From Verrucomicrobiota bacterium (lineage in GTDB: Bacteria; Verrucomicrobiota; Verrucomicrobiia; Opitutales; Opitutaceae): 64,000 nt of DNA. Made by a program: the position numbers and the translations under genes. Below, piece by piece: positions 24,078 through 32,316 of the stretch (within the stretch, counting starts at the first letter, position 1; each line of letters begins with the position of its first letter). The stretch lies in assembly GCA_023416735.1 (NCBI GenBank), contig JAEZGX010000041.1, forward strand, positions 124,001-188,000, written 5' to 3'. A model generated the notes under the pieces. That model did not search any database and was not told the DNA's origin. It was given only the letters and a program-made list of their open reading frames with translations.

Positions 24078-25186
24078 GGCCGCGCCCCAACGTTTTCCGC
24101 CGGTTTCGAAACGACTCCGCTTCCGCGAATCCACTCCGCCGCCAGTTCCTCCACCGTCGTAACCTTCAGCGGAACCGACGAAAACTTCGTCAGCGCATAC
24201 TTCGTGTAGGGCGAAAACGTCAGCAGCGTATCGCTCGCATCATTACGACGTTCAGCCACGTAGTTCGCCAGTTTCTCGACGATCTTGGGATAGAGACGAT
24301 CCATCACCACCGCGCCTTCGCCGGCGGAATAGGATTCTTCCTGATTTGTCCCGAACGGAATCGTGTCGATGCCCAACCCCGCCGGCAGGTCTCCACCATT
24401 CGGCTTCCCCTGGTAGTTGCGCAGATAATCGCTCGCCAGCGGATAGACCGCCACGCGCGAGCTCCACGAACCGGTGACACGCTTCTCCTCGATCAGCCGT
24501 GCAATGAACTCCGACGAATGCAGCACTTCGACATCTCCCGGCAGCGGCGTTCCGAGCTCCACATAATCACGCACAAAGGCGTCGTAGGCGGCCGGACAGG
24601 ACGTCACGAGCGTCTTCGCCCCCGACGCTTTCACCGCTTTCGCCACTTCGCCCGCGAGCAGCCGAGCGTCGTTGGAAAACCCGAGCACATTCGCCGCCTT
24701 CCCGGAATCGGAGCCCGTGATGACGGTCCACTGCACTCCCGCCGCCTTGAAAATCTCCTCCATCGCTTTCGCGATCTCCGGCTGATGCCGGGCCGTGTAG
24801 GGATCGACGAAATACGCAATTGGACCACGGCCCTCTCCCGAGATAACGCTGCGCTCGGCGGCGAGTTCGCGCACGAGATCGACCACCGCCTGCGGCGCCT
24901 GGCCGAGCTCCACCAAATGCCGCCGCGCCGCGAGAATCAGTCCCGGCTCATCGAAATGGCTCACGCAGTGCGTCCGACACGCACCGCTCAGATCGCCGCG
25001 ATAAAACGTGTCGGCATAATCCGGATCACGCCAAAGTTCGGGAAACGCCGACGCCCGATCGAAGAGCAACGCGCGACCTCGCGGCGTATCCGCCTCCCGA
25101 TACGTCACGTTGCCGATCGGCGCCAGGTGGCGGCACATAAAACAAAACCGGCACGCGAAGGCGGTGGATTGCTGTGTCTTGATCAT
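24074..25186 (-). CDS. GlcF/LutA-related Fe-S subunit with degenerate CCG domains
   Basis: A 370-residue protein translationally coupled to the FAD oxidase before it (4-base overlap). It resembles the Fe-S subunits of glycolate or lactate oxidases, which pass electrons from the flavin subunit to quinone. Cysteines C12, C15 and C18 (CRFCFMC) and C70/C74 (CRTHC) remain. The usual fourth Cys after the first motif is missing (RHLAP). The two cysteine-rich domains also lack the Cys-Cys-Gly signatures: one keeps a single Cys (LVTSCPAAY) and the second reads TNQEES and TFSPYTK. It therefore probably carries at most one cluster. The role as electron partner is inferred from position. Confidence 0.75.
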   Translation of the reverse strand: MIKTQQSTAFACRFCFMCRHLAPIGNVTYREADTPRGRALLFDRASAFPELWRDPDYADTFYRGDLSGACRTHCVSHFDEPGLILAARRHLVELGQAPQAVVDLVRELAAERSVISGEGRGPIAYFVDPYTARHQPEIAKAMEEIFKAAGVQWTVITGSDSGKAANVLGFSNDARLLAGEVAKAVKASGAKTLVTSCPAAYDAFVRDYVELGTPLPGDVEVLHSSEFIARLIEEKRVTGSWSSRVAVYPLASDYLRNYQGKPNGGDLPAGLGIDTIPFGTNQEESYSAGEGAVVMDRLYPKIVEKLANYVAERRNDASDTLLTFSPYTKYALTKFSSVPLKVTTVEELAAEWIRGSGVVSKPAENVGARP

Positions 25187-26670
25187 GACGAAAAGCCCTT
25201 AAAACCCATCTTGCCCGGGTTCATGATATTGTTCGGGTCGAACGATTTCTTGATGCTCTCCAAGACCGGGAAGGCCGGGCCGTAGAGTTCCTTCATCAAA
25301 CGTCCCAGCTTCAATCCGATGCCATGGTGCTCGTTCAGCACGCCGCCTTCCTTCATCGCCGCGCGAATCGCGTGATTCCAAATGCGGTTGTAATAGAGCG
25401 TCGCCTCCTCCGGATCCTCCGGCGGATTCTCCACGATGAAACGCGCGTAGAGCATGCAGCCCCACTCATACCAGTGCGAGAAATGCCCGATGTAGGACGC
25501 TTCGGGGAAATTTTCCTCCACCGCCTTCTTCATCGCCCAATAAACTTTTTCGATGTTCGCGAAGGTCGCCACCGTATCGAGCGTCCCGAACGCCTGCGGC
25601 AGATGGAACATGTAGGGCGGATAAAAGAATTTGTAACGATGATCCCACCACATCTGCCCCAGCTTCTCGCCCAGATCCTCGGGGTTGTGCCGCCCGCAAA
25701 TCGCCTTCGCCTGGTTCAGCTCGTATTCCACCATTTCGGCCGCGCCATCGAATCCAAAAACCAGATACGCGCCCTGCCGGTCGATGCCTAGCACCCGCTT
25801 GATCAAACGCGCTGTCTCCGCCTCGTCGTAGAGCCGAATCACGCACGGACGCAGCCGCTGGCGCATGATCTCCGCGCCCGCGTTCATCGCTTCCGCCAGT
25901 GTCTTGAAGAGAAACGCATGAAACTTCCGCACTTCCGGCAGCGGATGAATCTTCAAGGTCACTTTCGTGATCACCCCCAGCGTGCCTTCGCTACCGAGGA
26001 ACAATTGGGTCAGATCCGGACCCGACGCATGACGCGGAACCGGCAGCGTGTTGATCACTTCTCCCGTCGGCGTGACGACCTCGAGCGACATCACCATGTC
26101 CTCCATCTTGCCATACTTCGTGGAAAGCACGCCCGTGCCACGATGCGCCAGGAGTCCACCGATGGTCGCGCAGTTGATCGAGCCCGGCTGGTTCATCGTC
26201 GAATAGCCTTTCTTCTCCAAGGCCCACTCGAGGTGTTGCGCGATGATGCCCGTCTCGCAGGTGACCGTCAGCGATTCCGTGTCGATCTCGAGCACGCGGT
26301 TCATGCGCTTCATGTCGAGCGCGATGCCGCGATACATCGGGAGCGCACCGCCCTGCGAACCCGAGCCTCCGCCCCACGGCGTCACCGGGATCTTGTAATG
26401 ATTCGCCACGCGCAACACGCGCGCGACTTCGTCCGCCGAACCCGCATGCACCACGAAATCCGGCTGCGGATTGGATCCGCGGCGATCGTGCCACATCTCG
26501 GGAATCCAATAAAAATCGATCGAGTGACCCAAACGATCTGCCGTGTTGGACGACACGTTTTCCGGTCCGCCGATGTCGCACAATTCACTGCGAATCATCG
26601 CCAGAACGTAGTTGGAAGTCAGCGCGCCCCGCGTGAGCGGCACTGACGCCGAAGGAGGAGAATCGGACAT
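25183..26670 (-). CDS. FAD-linked oxidase, GlcD/AGPS-like
   Basis: A 495-residue flavoprotein of the vanillyl-alcohol-oxidase superfamily. The FAD PP-loop is PWGGGSGSQGGA (98-109), with GSEGTLG at 226-232, and the C-terminal FAD-oxidase domain ends HHGIG and FDPNNIMNPGKM. Relatives oxidise 2-hydroxy acids (glycolate, D-lactate, D-glycerate) or act as alkyl-DHAP synthase. Beside a keto-deoxy acid aldolase it could oxidise a hydroxy acid made downstream of glyceraldehyde, or the aldonate itself. The ATG at 26670 is preceded by a weak ribosome site; the longer frame to 26748 runs into the kinase gene. Confidence 0.87.
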   Translation of the reverse strand: MSDSPPSASVPLTRGALTSNYVLAMIRSELCDIGGPENVSSNTADRLGHSIDFYWIPEMWHDRRGSNPQPDFVVHAGSADEVARVLRVANHYKIPVTPWGGGSGSQGGALPMYRGIALDMKRMNRVLEIDTESLTVTCETGIIAQHLEWALEKKGYSTMNQPGSINCATIGGLLAHRGTGVLSTKYGKMEDMVMSLEVVTPTGEVINTLPVPRHASGPDLTQLFLGSEGTLGVITKVTLKIHPLPEVRKFHAFLFKTLAEAMNAGAEIMRQRLRPCVIRLYDEAETARLIKRVLGIDRQGAYLVFGFDGAAEMVEYELNQAKAICGRHNPEDLGEKLGQMWWDHRYKFFYPPYMFHLPQAFGTLDTVATFANIEKVYWAMKKAVEENFPEASYIGHFSHWYEWGCMLYARFIVENPPEDPEEATLYYNRIWNHAIRAAMKEGGVLNEHHGIGLKLGRLMKELYGPAFPVLESIKKSFDPNNIMNPGKMGFKGFSS

Positions 26671-26686
26671 AAAGGTTTCTTGAACT

Positions 26687-28216
26687 TTAAAGAATCGGTT
26701 CGTGATACACCTCGGCGAGGACGTCATGGATTCGTCGATACCGGGCAAAAAGGCGTTCGTAACTCTCGGCGGCCGCCGCGGCGGGCGTGAGTTGCGAAAC
26801 GTTGTGCGCGCATTTCTTCACCGCGTCGCGTTCGTCGCGGAAGATGCCCACGCCAACGCCCGCCAGCATCGCCGCACCGCACGACGCATCGGAAAACGCC
26901 GGCAACGTCAGCGGCACATTCATCACGTCGCACACGATCTGAGCCCAGAGCGGATCCTTCGCGCCGCCGCCAATCAGGCGGATCTCACGCACGGGCAGAT
27001 TCAGTTGATCGATGACGCGTCGACAGTCGCGCAGGGAAAACGCCACGCCTTCCATCACCGCACGGATGAAGTCGCCGCGTTCATGCTGCGCCGTGATCCC
27101 CGTGAAACTCGCGCGCAGCTGCGGATCCCAATACGGCGACCGCTCGCCTTGCAGATATGGGTGAAAGAAAAGTCCGCGCGCCCCAATCGGCGATTTCGCG
27201 GCCGCCTCTCCCATCAGCGAATAGGCGCTCCCACCCGCGCGCGCCGCCGCATCGAGTTCGCTCGCGCAAAACCGGTCGCGAAACCAACGCATCGAAACCG
27301 CCGCCGAATTCGTCGCCGTCGCAGTATACCACATGCCCGGCACAACTTGAGAATACGTCAATGTCTGCGCATGCGGTCGTGGCGCATCGGTCATCACGTT
27401 GACGTTGCCCGCCGTCGCGAGCTTCACGATGCACTGCCCCGCCTCCACCGCTCCCGCCGCATAAGCTTCCAACGCCGTATCCGAACTGCCGCAGATCACC
27501 GGCGTCCCTTCGAGCAAACCGGTTTCCTTCGCCGCGCGAGCCGTCACCCGTCCCGCCACCGCCGAGGGTTTCACGATCGCCGGCAGCGTTGTGATCTTCA
27601 GGCCGGCCAGTTCGCAAAGCTCTTCCGACCACCGCCCGCGCGTAACGTCGTAGAGCAGCGTTCCCTGCGCATCCACATGGTCCGTGCAAAGCTCCTCCGT
27701 CAGCAGATAGCGCACATAGTCTTTCACGAACAGCACGTGCCGCGTCGCCGGCAAAATCTCCCGTTCGTGCTCATGAAGCCAGCGCAACTGCGGCAACGTC
27801 CACGTCGGCGTCGCCCGGTGATGCGTGAGACGAAAGATCTGCTCGCCGTGATTCGCGCCGAGCCACTCAGACTCCGGCGCACTGCGCTGATCCGTCCACA
27901 TGATCACCCGGCGCAACGGCTTCATCGCGCCATCCAGCAGCACGGCGTTGTGCGTTGAACCATCGATCGCCAATGCCGCAATGCGGTCCGGCGTAATCGC
28001 GGTCTTCGTCCATACCATTTTCAGACACTCGACCATCGCCGGATACCAATCCGCCGCGTCCTGCTCCGCCCAGCCGGCCCGCGGGTGCTGCGTTGGATAC
28101 TCTTTCGAAAACGAAGCGACGACTTCGCCACGCGGCGTAATGAGACTGAGCTTGCAACCGCCGGTCCCGAAATCGATCCCGAGGAGAAGCTCTTCGCGCT
28201 GCGTTGCAGGGTTCAT
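26687..28216 (-). CDS. FGGY-family carbohydrate kinase, xylulokinase-like
   Basis: A 509-residue ATP-dependent sugar kinase. The phosphate-binding opening GIDFGTGGCKLSLI (D15), the sugar-binding AIDGSTHNAVLLD and WTDQRS, the catalytic-region GSSDTALEAYAAGA and the adenosine motif IRLIGGGAKDPLW are all in place. Closest in feel to xylulokinase and related uncharacterised FGGY kinases; the substrate is not evident. The ATG at 28216 has GGAGG nine bases upstream and is preferred over GTG at 28222. A kinase is not needed for a wholly non-phosphorylative route, so it may act on the IolB-like product or on glyceraldehyde or glycerate. The last point is speculative. Confidence 0.88.
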   Translation of the reverse strand: MNPATQREELLLGIDFGTGGCKLSLITPRGEVVASFSKEYPTQHPRAGWAEQDAADWYPAMVECLKMVWTKTAITPDRIAALAIDGSTHNAVLLDGAMKPLRRVIMWTDQRSAPESEWLGANHGEQIFRLTHHRATPTWTLPQLRWLHEHEREILPATRHVLFVKDYVRYLLTEELCTDHVDAQGTLLYDVTRGRWSEELCELAGLKITTLPAIVKPSAVAGRVTARAAKETGLLEGTPVICGSSDTALEAYAAGAVEAGQCIVKLATAGNVNVMTDAPRPHAQTLTYSQVVPGMWYTATATNSAAVSMRWFRDRFCASELDAAARAGGSAYSLMGEAAAKSPIGARGLFFHPYLQGERSPYWDPQLRASFTGITAQHERGDFIRAVMEGVAFSLRDCRRVIDQLNLPVREIRLIGGGAKDPLWAQIVCDVMNVPLTLPAFSDASCGAAMLAGVGVGIFRDERDAVKKCAHNVSQLTPAAAAAESYERLFARYRRIHDVLAEVYHEPIL

Positions 28217-28233
28217 CGTCACACGCCTCCGGC

Positions 28234-29022
28234 TTACTTGATCCAGCTATGCTGCGGATCCTTGTGATTGATGAAGCCGCGCTGCACGCCGGTCATGATC
28301 CAGAGAAAATACATCGAATAACCCGGCGCGTTGACCACCGGATGATAGCCGCGCGGGATCGCGATCGTATCGTTGTGGCGGACCGTGTAAGCGACATCCA
28401 CGTCGCGCGCGTCGGTATAGATACTTTGGATACCAAAACCCTGCGACGGATTGAACCGGAAGAAATAGATTTCCTCCATGTCCAGCTCGTGCGGGGGATT
28501 GTCGAACTCGTGCCGATGCGGCGGAAAACTGCCCCAGTTGCCCGGCGGCACGATCGCCTCGCCGAGAAAGAAGTGCTCCGCGGGCACATTCTCATCGAGA
28601 ATGATCGTCGCCTGGCGCGAGAAGTTGTCGCGCCCGAGCGCGACCGACTTCACCCGATCCGGCCCGATCAGAATCGGTTTCCCTTTCCGCTGCGACGGCG
28701 ACTCTGCCACCGCGATTTCAACCTCGGTCAACGCCTCGATCTCGAACGGCGTATCCGCCGGAACATACACCGTGTATGGCAGACCGGCGAAAACGTTGGC
28801 GCGTTCGCCGATGCCGACGAACTCCTCGCCGCCGTCGATTCGCACCGTGCAGCGTCCGCCCAACACCACGAGCACAAACTCGCGTCCGGGCTGCGCCACG
28901 CGGTGACGCTGACCGGTCGACAGCACGAGCAGGCCGAAGCCGGTCAGAGCCATTTCGCGATCGCCGAGTTCGAGGATCCGATTGAAGCCGGGTGCCGGCG
29001 TGCAGGGGAGACGATGATTCAT
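28234..29022 (-). CDS. IolB-like isomerase (5-deoxy-glucuronate isomerase family)
   Basis: A 262-residue bicupin of the IolB/KduI group. The metal-site region FPPHRHEFDNPPHELDMEE (about 167-184) and the C-terminal IAIPRGYHPVVNAPGYSMYF are clear IolB signatures. IolB converts 5-deoxy-glucuronate to 2-deoxy-5-keto-gluconate in myo-inositol breakdown. None of the other iol genes (iolC, iolD, iolE, iolG, iolJ) occur in the window, so the substrate here may be a different keto or aldehyde acid. The ATG at 29022 is chosen over the longer frame to 29079, which would overlap the GH36 gene. It sits 22 bases from GH36 and 17 from the FGGY kinase. Confidence 0.85.
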   Translation of the reverse strand: MNHRLPCTPAPGFNRILELGDREMALTGFGLLVLSTGQRHRVAQPGREFVLVVLGGRCTVRIDGGEEFVGIGERANVFAGLPYTVYVPADTPFEIEALTEVEIAVAESPSQRKGKPILIGPDRVKSVALGRDNFSRQATIILDENVPAEHFFLGEAIVPPGNWGSFPPHRHEFDNPPHELDMEEIYFFRFNPSQGFGIQSIYTDARDVDVAYTVRHNDTIAIPRGYHPVVNAPGYSMYFLWIMTGVQRGFINHKDPQHSWIK

Positions 29023-29044
29023 GACGTTGACTCCAGCGGTTGGA

Positions 29045-31306
29045 TCATTCGACGCGATCGAGCACGACGACGGTTCCATCGAGGCTCTGTGACGGGAACT
29101 TGAAGTGCAGTCCGTGACCGCCCAGCCACGCGCCGCTCACGCGTTCGCCTTGTTCGAGCATTTTCTTCGGATGCAAAACCGACATGCGATACTGCGCTTT
29201 CGCATCCAGGCCGCGCAGATGAATCGGTTGGGAGAAGATCGAATACAGCTCGCGCGAACGCTGCATGACGAACAGCACGACTTGCTTCTCGTCGCGGGAA
29301 ACGAATTGGAACGCCACCAAGCCCGGATCCTCCGGATCGGTGAGACGGAATAGCGTGCCATTCTGCACCGTCGGTCGGATCGTCTTATAGAACGCCACCA
29401 GCTCCTTCACCCGCGCGAGCTCCTCGTCGGTCAGCTTGTTGAAATCGAGGCTGAGCCCGAGCGATTCGGTCATCGCGACAACAAAACGAAAGTCGATCGA
29501 CGTGTCCGGCCGCAGATTGACGTAGCCCGTTGAACTCGCCGGCGGCGGCACGCGGCCCATCAACACGCGCGGCGCGTAAGCGAAACTGAATCCCTGCTGA
29601 ATGCCAATGCGGTCGAGCGAGTCAGTGTTGTCCGACGTCCAGAACTGATCCACGCGCTTGAGAATCCCGAGATCGATGCGTGAACCGCCGCCCGCGCAGG
29701 ATTCGAATTCCACGCCCGGATGCCGGGCACGAACTTCATCGATGATCCGGTAGAGATTACGCGTGTATTTAACCCAAACCTGCTGCTGCTGTTCGGGCGG
29801 AAGACCGAGCCAACCCGGCGCGCCGACGAGGAAGTTCATGTCCCACTTGAACAACTTCACGCCGCAATCCGTCACCAGATCGCTCATCTTCTGGATGAGA
29901 TAATCGGCGACGTCGTCGCGCCCGAGATTCAGCGGAAGCCGCAATCCCGGCCCGTGCGAAACGAGATCGCGTCCTTCGAAGTTGAGCACCCAATCCGGAT
30001 GCGCGCGGTAAAGATTGCTGTTCGGATTGATCACCTCGGGTTCGATCCAGAGACCGAAGTCCATGCCGAGGCTGCGCACGTAATCCGCGAGCGGCCGCAG
30101 CCCGTTTGGAAATTTCACGCGGTCCACTTCCCAATCGCCGAGCCCGGCATTCACGTCGCCGTTCGTGCTATACCAACCCGCGTCGACGAGAAACAACTCC
30201 ACGCCTGCATCCGCCGCTTCCTTCGCGAGGGCCATCTGGTTCGCCTCGTTCACTTCGCGTCCATAAATCTGATACGAATTGAACCAGACCGGACGGACAC
30301 GCGCCTCGAGACCATTGGGCACGATTTCCTTAAGCTGAAATTCATGCAGTTGCCGCGACGCGCCGCCGAAACCGTCCTCCGTGTATCCGCCGTAGAAGGA
30401 CGGCGCTTCGAGGCTCTCACCCGGCTGCAGCACATAAGAGAAATCAAAAGGATGCATCCCGCCCGTCACGCGCACCTGCGCAAGCGGCGTCCGCTCGATG
30501 GCAAGCCGCCAATTTCCGCTCCATGCAAGAGCGCCGAACCAGACTTTTCCATTTTCCTCCGTCGCTTCGCCGCCCGCGTCGATCGCGAACCAGGGATTCG
30601 ATTCGAATCCTGTCCGGCCCGAACGGCTCTGCAGCTCCTTCGTGCCGGGTTGAATCATCTCGCGATAAACGTGCGCCTCGCCCGCCCAGTGGCCGGCGAG
30701 ATACGTCAGGCGGTAATCGAGATCCGGCGGCATGTTCCACACGCCCGATTGGAAACTCTCCACCGTGATCGGCGCCTTCGTGCGGTTCGTGATCGTGGCC
30801 TGCTTCTCGATGATCCCGACGTCGGGGTAAACGCGATAGCTGATCGTCACGAAGATGTCATGATTGCGATCCTTCAACTGAATCGAGAGTGCGTTATCGC
30901 TAATCTCGTCCGAAACATACTGCAGGATCAAATCGCGCACCCCATTGGCCGACGTGACTTTCAGGCAAGGCTCTTCGAGAAGCCGCCCCTGCCAGCCGGG
31001 GAATTCCTCGTTTCGAATGCCCTGATAACCGCGCGACGATTGGTTCCACGCGAATGCGAGCGGGAACGTTTGCGGCGTGAGGCTCGTGACCTCGGGAAGC
31101 AGCCCGCCCCAGTAGATATGCTGCACGCCGTTGTCCTTGTTCAGTCCGAGAATGTAGGTGTTGGACTTCGTGGAAAGCGCCCAGCCTTTCAGCGCCGGCA
31201 CGCGTTCGATCGCCGCCGCGCGAACGTCGCTCACACCGGCACAGACGAACAGCAGCAACAAGGCGGGGAGCACGGCAAGGAGGGGGAAACGATGTATCTG
31301 TTTCAT
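29045..31306 (-). CDS. Secreted GH36 alpha-galactosidase
   Basis: A 753-residue enzyme with an N-terminal signal (HRFPLLAVLPALLLLFVCAG), so it acts outside the cytoplasm. An N-terminal beta-supersandwich is followed by the TIM barrel: WFNSYQIYG, LFLVDAGWYS, the nucleophile D489 in KWDMN, the conserved ESCAGGGSR, and the acid/base within SDNTD (558-562). Length and motif spacing are normal for GH36, which removes terminal alpha-1,6 (or 1,3/1,4) galactose from raffinose-type sugars or galactomannan. It is the only glycosidase in the long operon and probably supplies its sugar. The start at 31306 is chosen because the frame continuing to 31708 overlaps the mutarotase gene and lacks family sequence. 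Confidence 0.92.
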   Translation of the reverse strand: MKQIHRFPLLAVLPALLLLFVCAGVSDVRAAAIERVPALKGWALSTKSNTYILGLNKDNGVQHIYWGGLLPEVTSLTPQTFPLAFAWNQSSRGYQGIRNEEFPGWQGRLLEEPCLKVTSANGVRDLILQYVSDEISDNALSIQLKDRNHDIFVTISYRVYPDVGIIEKQATITNRTKAPITVESFQSGVWNMPPDLDYRLTYLAGHWAGEAHVYREMIQPGTKELQSRSGRTGFESNPWFAIDAGGEATEENGKVWFGALAWSGNWRLAIERTPLAQVRVTGGMHPFDFSYVLQPGESLEAPSFYGGYTEDGFGGASRQLHEFQLKEIVPNGLEARVRPVWFNSYQIYGREVNEANQMALAKEAADAGVELFLVDAGWYSTNGDVNAGLGDWEVDRVKFPNGLRPLADYVRSLGMDFGLWIEPEVINPNSNLYRAHPDWVLNFEGRDLVSHGPGLRLPLNLGRDDVADYLIQKMSDLVTDCGVKLFKWDMNFLVGAPGWLGLPPEQQQQVWVKYTRNLYRIIDEVRARHPGVEFESCAGGGSRIDLGILKRVDQFWTSDNTDSLDRIGIQQGFSFAYAPRVLMGRVPPPASSTGYVNLRPDTSIDFRFVVAMTESLGLSLDFNKLTDEELARVKELVAFYKTIRPTVQNGTLFRLTDPEDPGLVAFQFVSRDEKQVVLFVMQRSRELYSIFSQPIHLRGLDAKAQYRMSVLHPKKMLEQGERVSGAWLGGHGLHFKFPSQSLDGTVVVLDRVE

Positions 31307-31353
31307 AATTACGTTTTGGGTGTTCTCGGTCTGACCGGCTTCTTTGTCCTGAA

Positions 31354-32262
31354 CTACGCTGCCGCCAATTCGATCGAGACCTTCCAGGTCTTTTTTGAAT
31401 TTGGAGCGATCGATCCGGCGGTGCCGTCTGCTACGGCATCGCTCAACGCTTCGTGCGGTGACGTGGTGGGTTCGAGCGCGGCATGCCAAAACCCGTTTCT
31501 TCCACCGGAGCAGATGTAGATCCCGAGCCAGGGGTGCTCCGCCACGTCCCAGCGGAAGATCAATTTCTCCCCCGTCGCACCATGGACGAGCGTCGCGACT
31601 CCGCCCGTCTCCGGCCCGGCAAAAACTTTCGCATAACCCGCTGTATCCGAACCGAAGATACCTCGATCCAGAATCACGCCCGCCGACGCGGCGGGCCAAG
31701 AGACGCACGTGCCCTTCGGAATCGCGGCAGAATGAAAAGCGGAGACGCGCACCTCTTTCACCGCGGACGAAAGTTCGATCCGATCGCCGGCTTCCCAGCG
31801 GAGCAATGGATGCAAGGCCCAGAGATAAGACCGGGCCTCGCTGCCCCGATTTTCTAACTCATACTCCACAAGAACCCCGTCGTCGTTCACGAACGCGCGC
31901 CGCTTCAACCGGCCATCGAACGTCGTCAGCGCGATCTCCGCATCGATCGAACCGGCGGCCTCCGCCGGCTGTTGTTCGGCGATTTTCCACTCGCGCGTCC
32001 ACACTTCACCATGCGCCGGATAGTCCGCGCCGTTGAGCGTGCACGCGGCGATGGTGGGAAAACATTCGTCGACTGCGATCATGGGGCGCGGCGGGACATT
32101 GCCGTCATGCGCGCGCCAGTAGTCGAGTGGCGTCTGCTGCGGCGACCAGAGCCACTCCCGGCCCGTGGCGAGATTCGCCAGGCTGAGGATGCGCGCTCCC
32201 GTCGGAACAACGGAGAGCGAGCATCGTGACGAGCGCAACGTGTGAACCCGACGGCGCGGCAT
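31354..32262 (-). CDS. Galactose mutarotase-like protein
   Basis: A 302-residue protein of the aldose-1-epimerase beta-supersandwich fold, which interconverts sugar anomers. Supporting segments are PTGARILSLANLATGREWLW, DECFPTIAAC, HGEVWTREWKI and the C-terminal ALEPTTSPHEALSDA. The standard H-H-E triad is not obvious: HGEVW supplies one His and LEPTT the Glu. I use the ATG at 32262; a TTG at 32280 would add six residues. It stands between the TonB receptor and the alpha-galactosidase, which fits handling of released galactose. Confidence 0.75.
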   Translation of the reverse strand: MPRRRVHTLRSSRCSLSVVPTGARILSLANLATGREWLWSPQQTPLDYWRAHDGNVPPRPMIAVDECFPTIAACTLNGADYPAHGEVWTREWKIAEQQPAEAAGSIDAEIALTTFDGRLKRRAFVNDDGVLVEYELENRGSEARSYLWALHPLLRWEAGDRIELSSAVKEVRVSAFHSAAIPKGTCVSWPAASAGVILDRGIFGSDTAGYAKVFAGPETGGVATLVHGATGEKLIFRWDVAEHPWLGIYICSGGRNGFWHAALEPTTSPHEALSDAVADGTAGSIAPNSKKTWKVSIELAAA

Positions 32263-32316
32263 GGTCAGGTTGGATTTCAACGAAGCACCGGTTGACTACA
32301 GTTAAGGTGAGCCAAC

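Noticed and set aside
28234..29022. A myo-inositol catabolic operon
   Set aside because: Only the IolB-like gene is present; no IolC, IolD, IolE, IolG or IolJ homologue occurs nearby.
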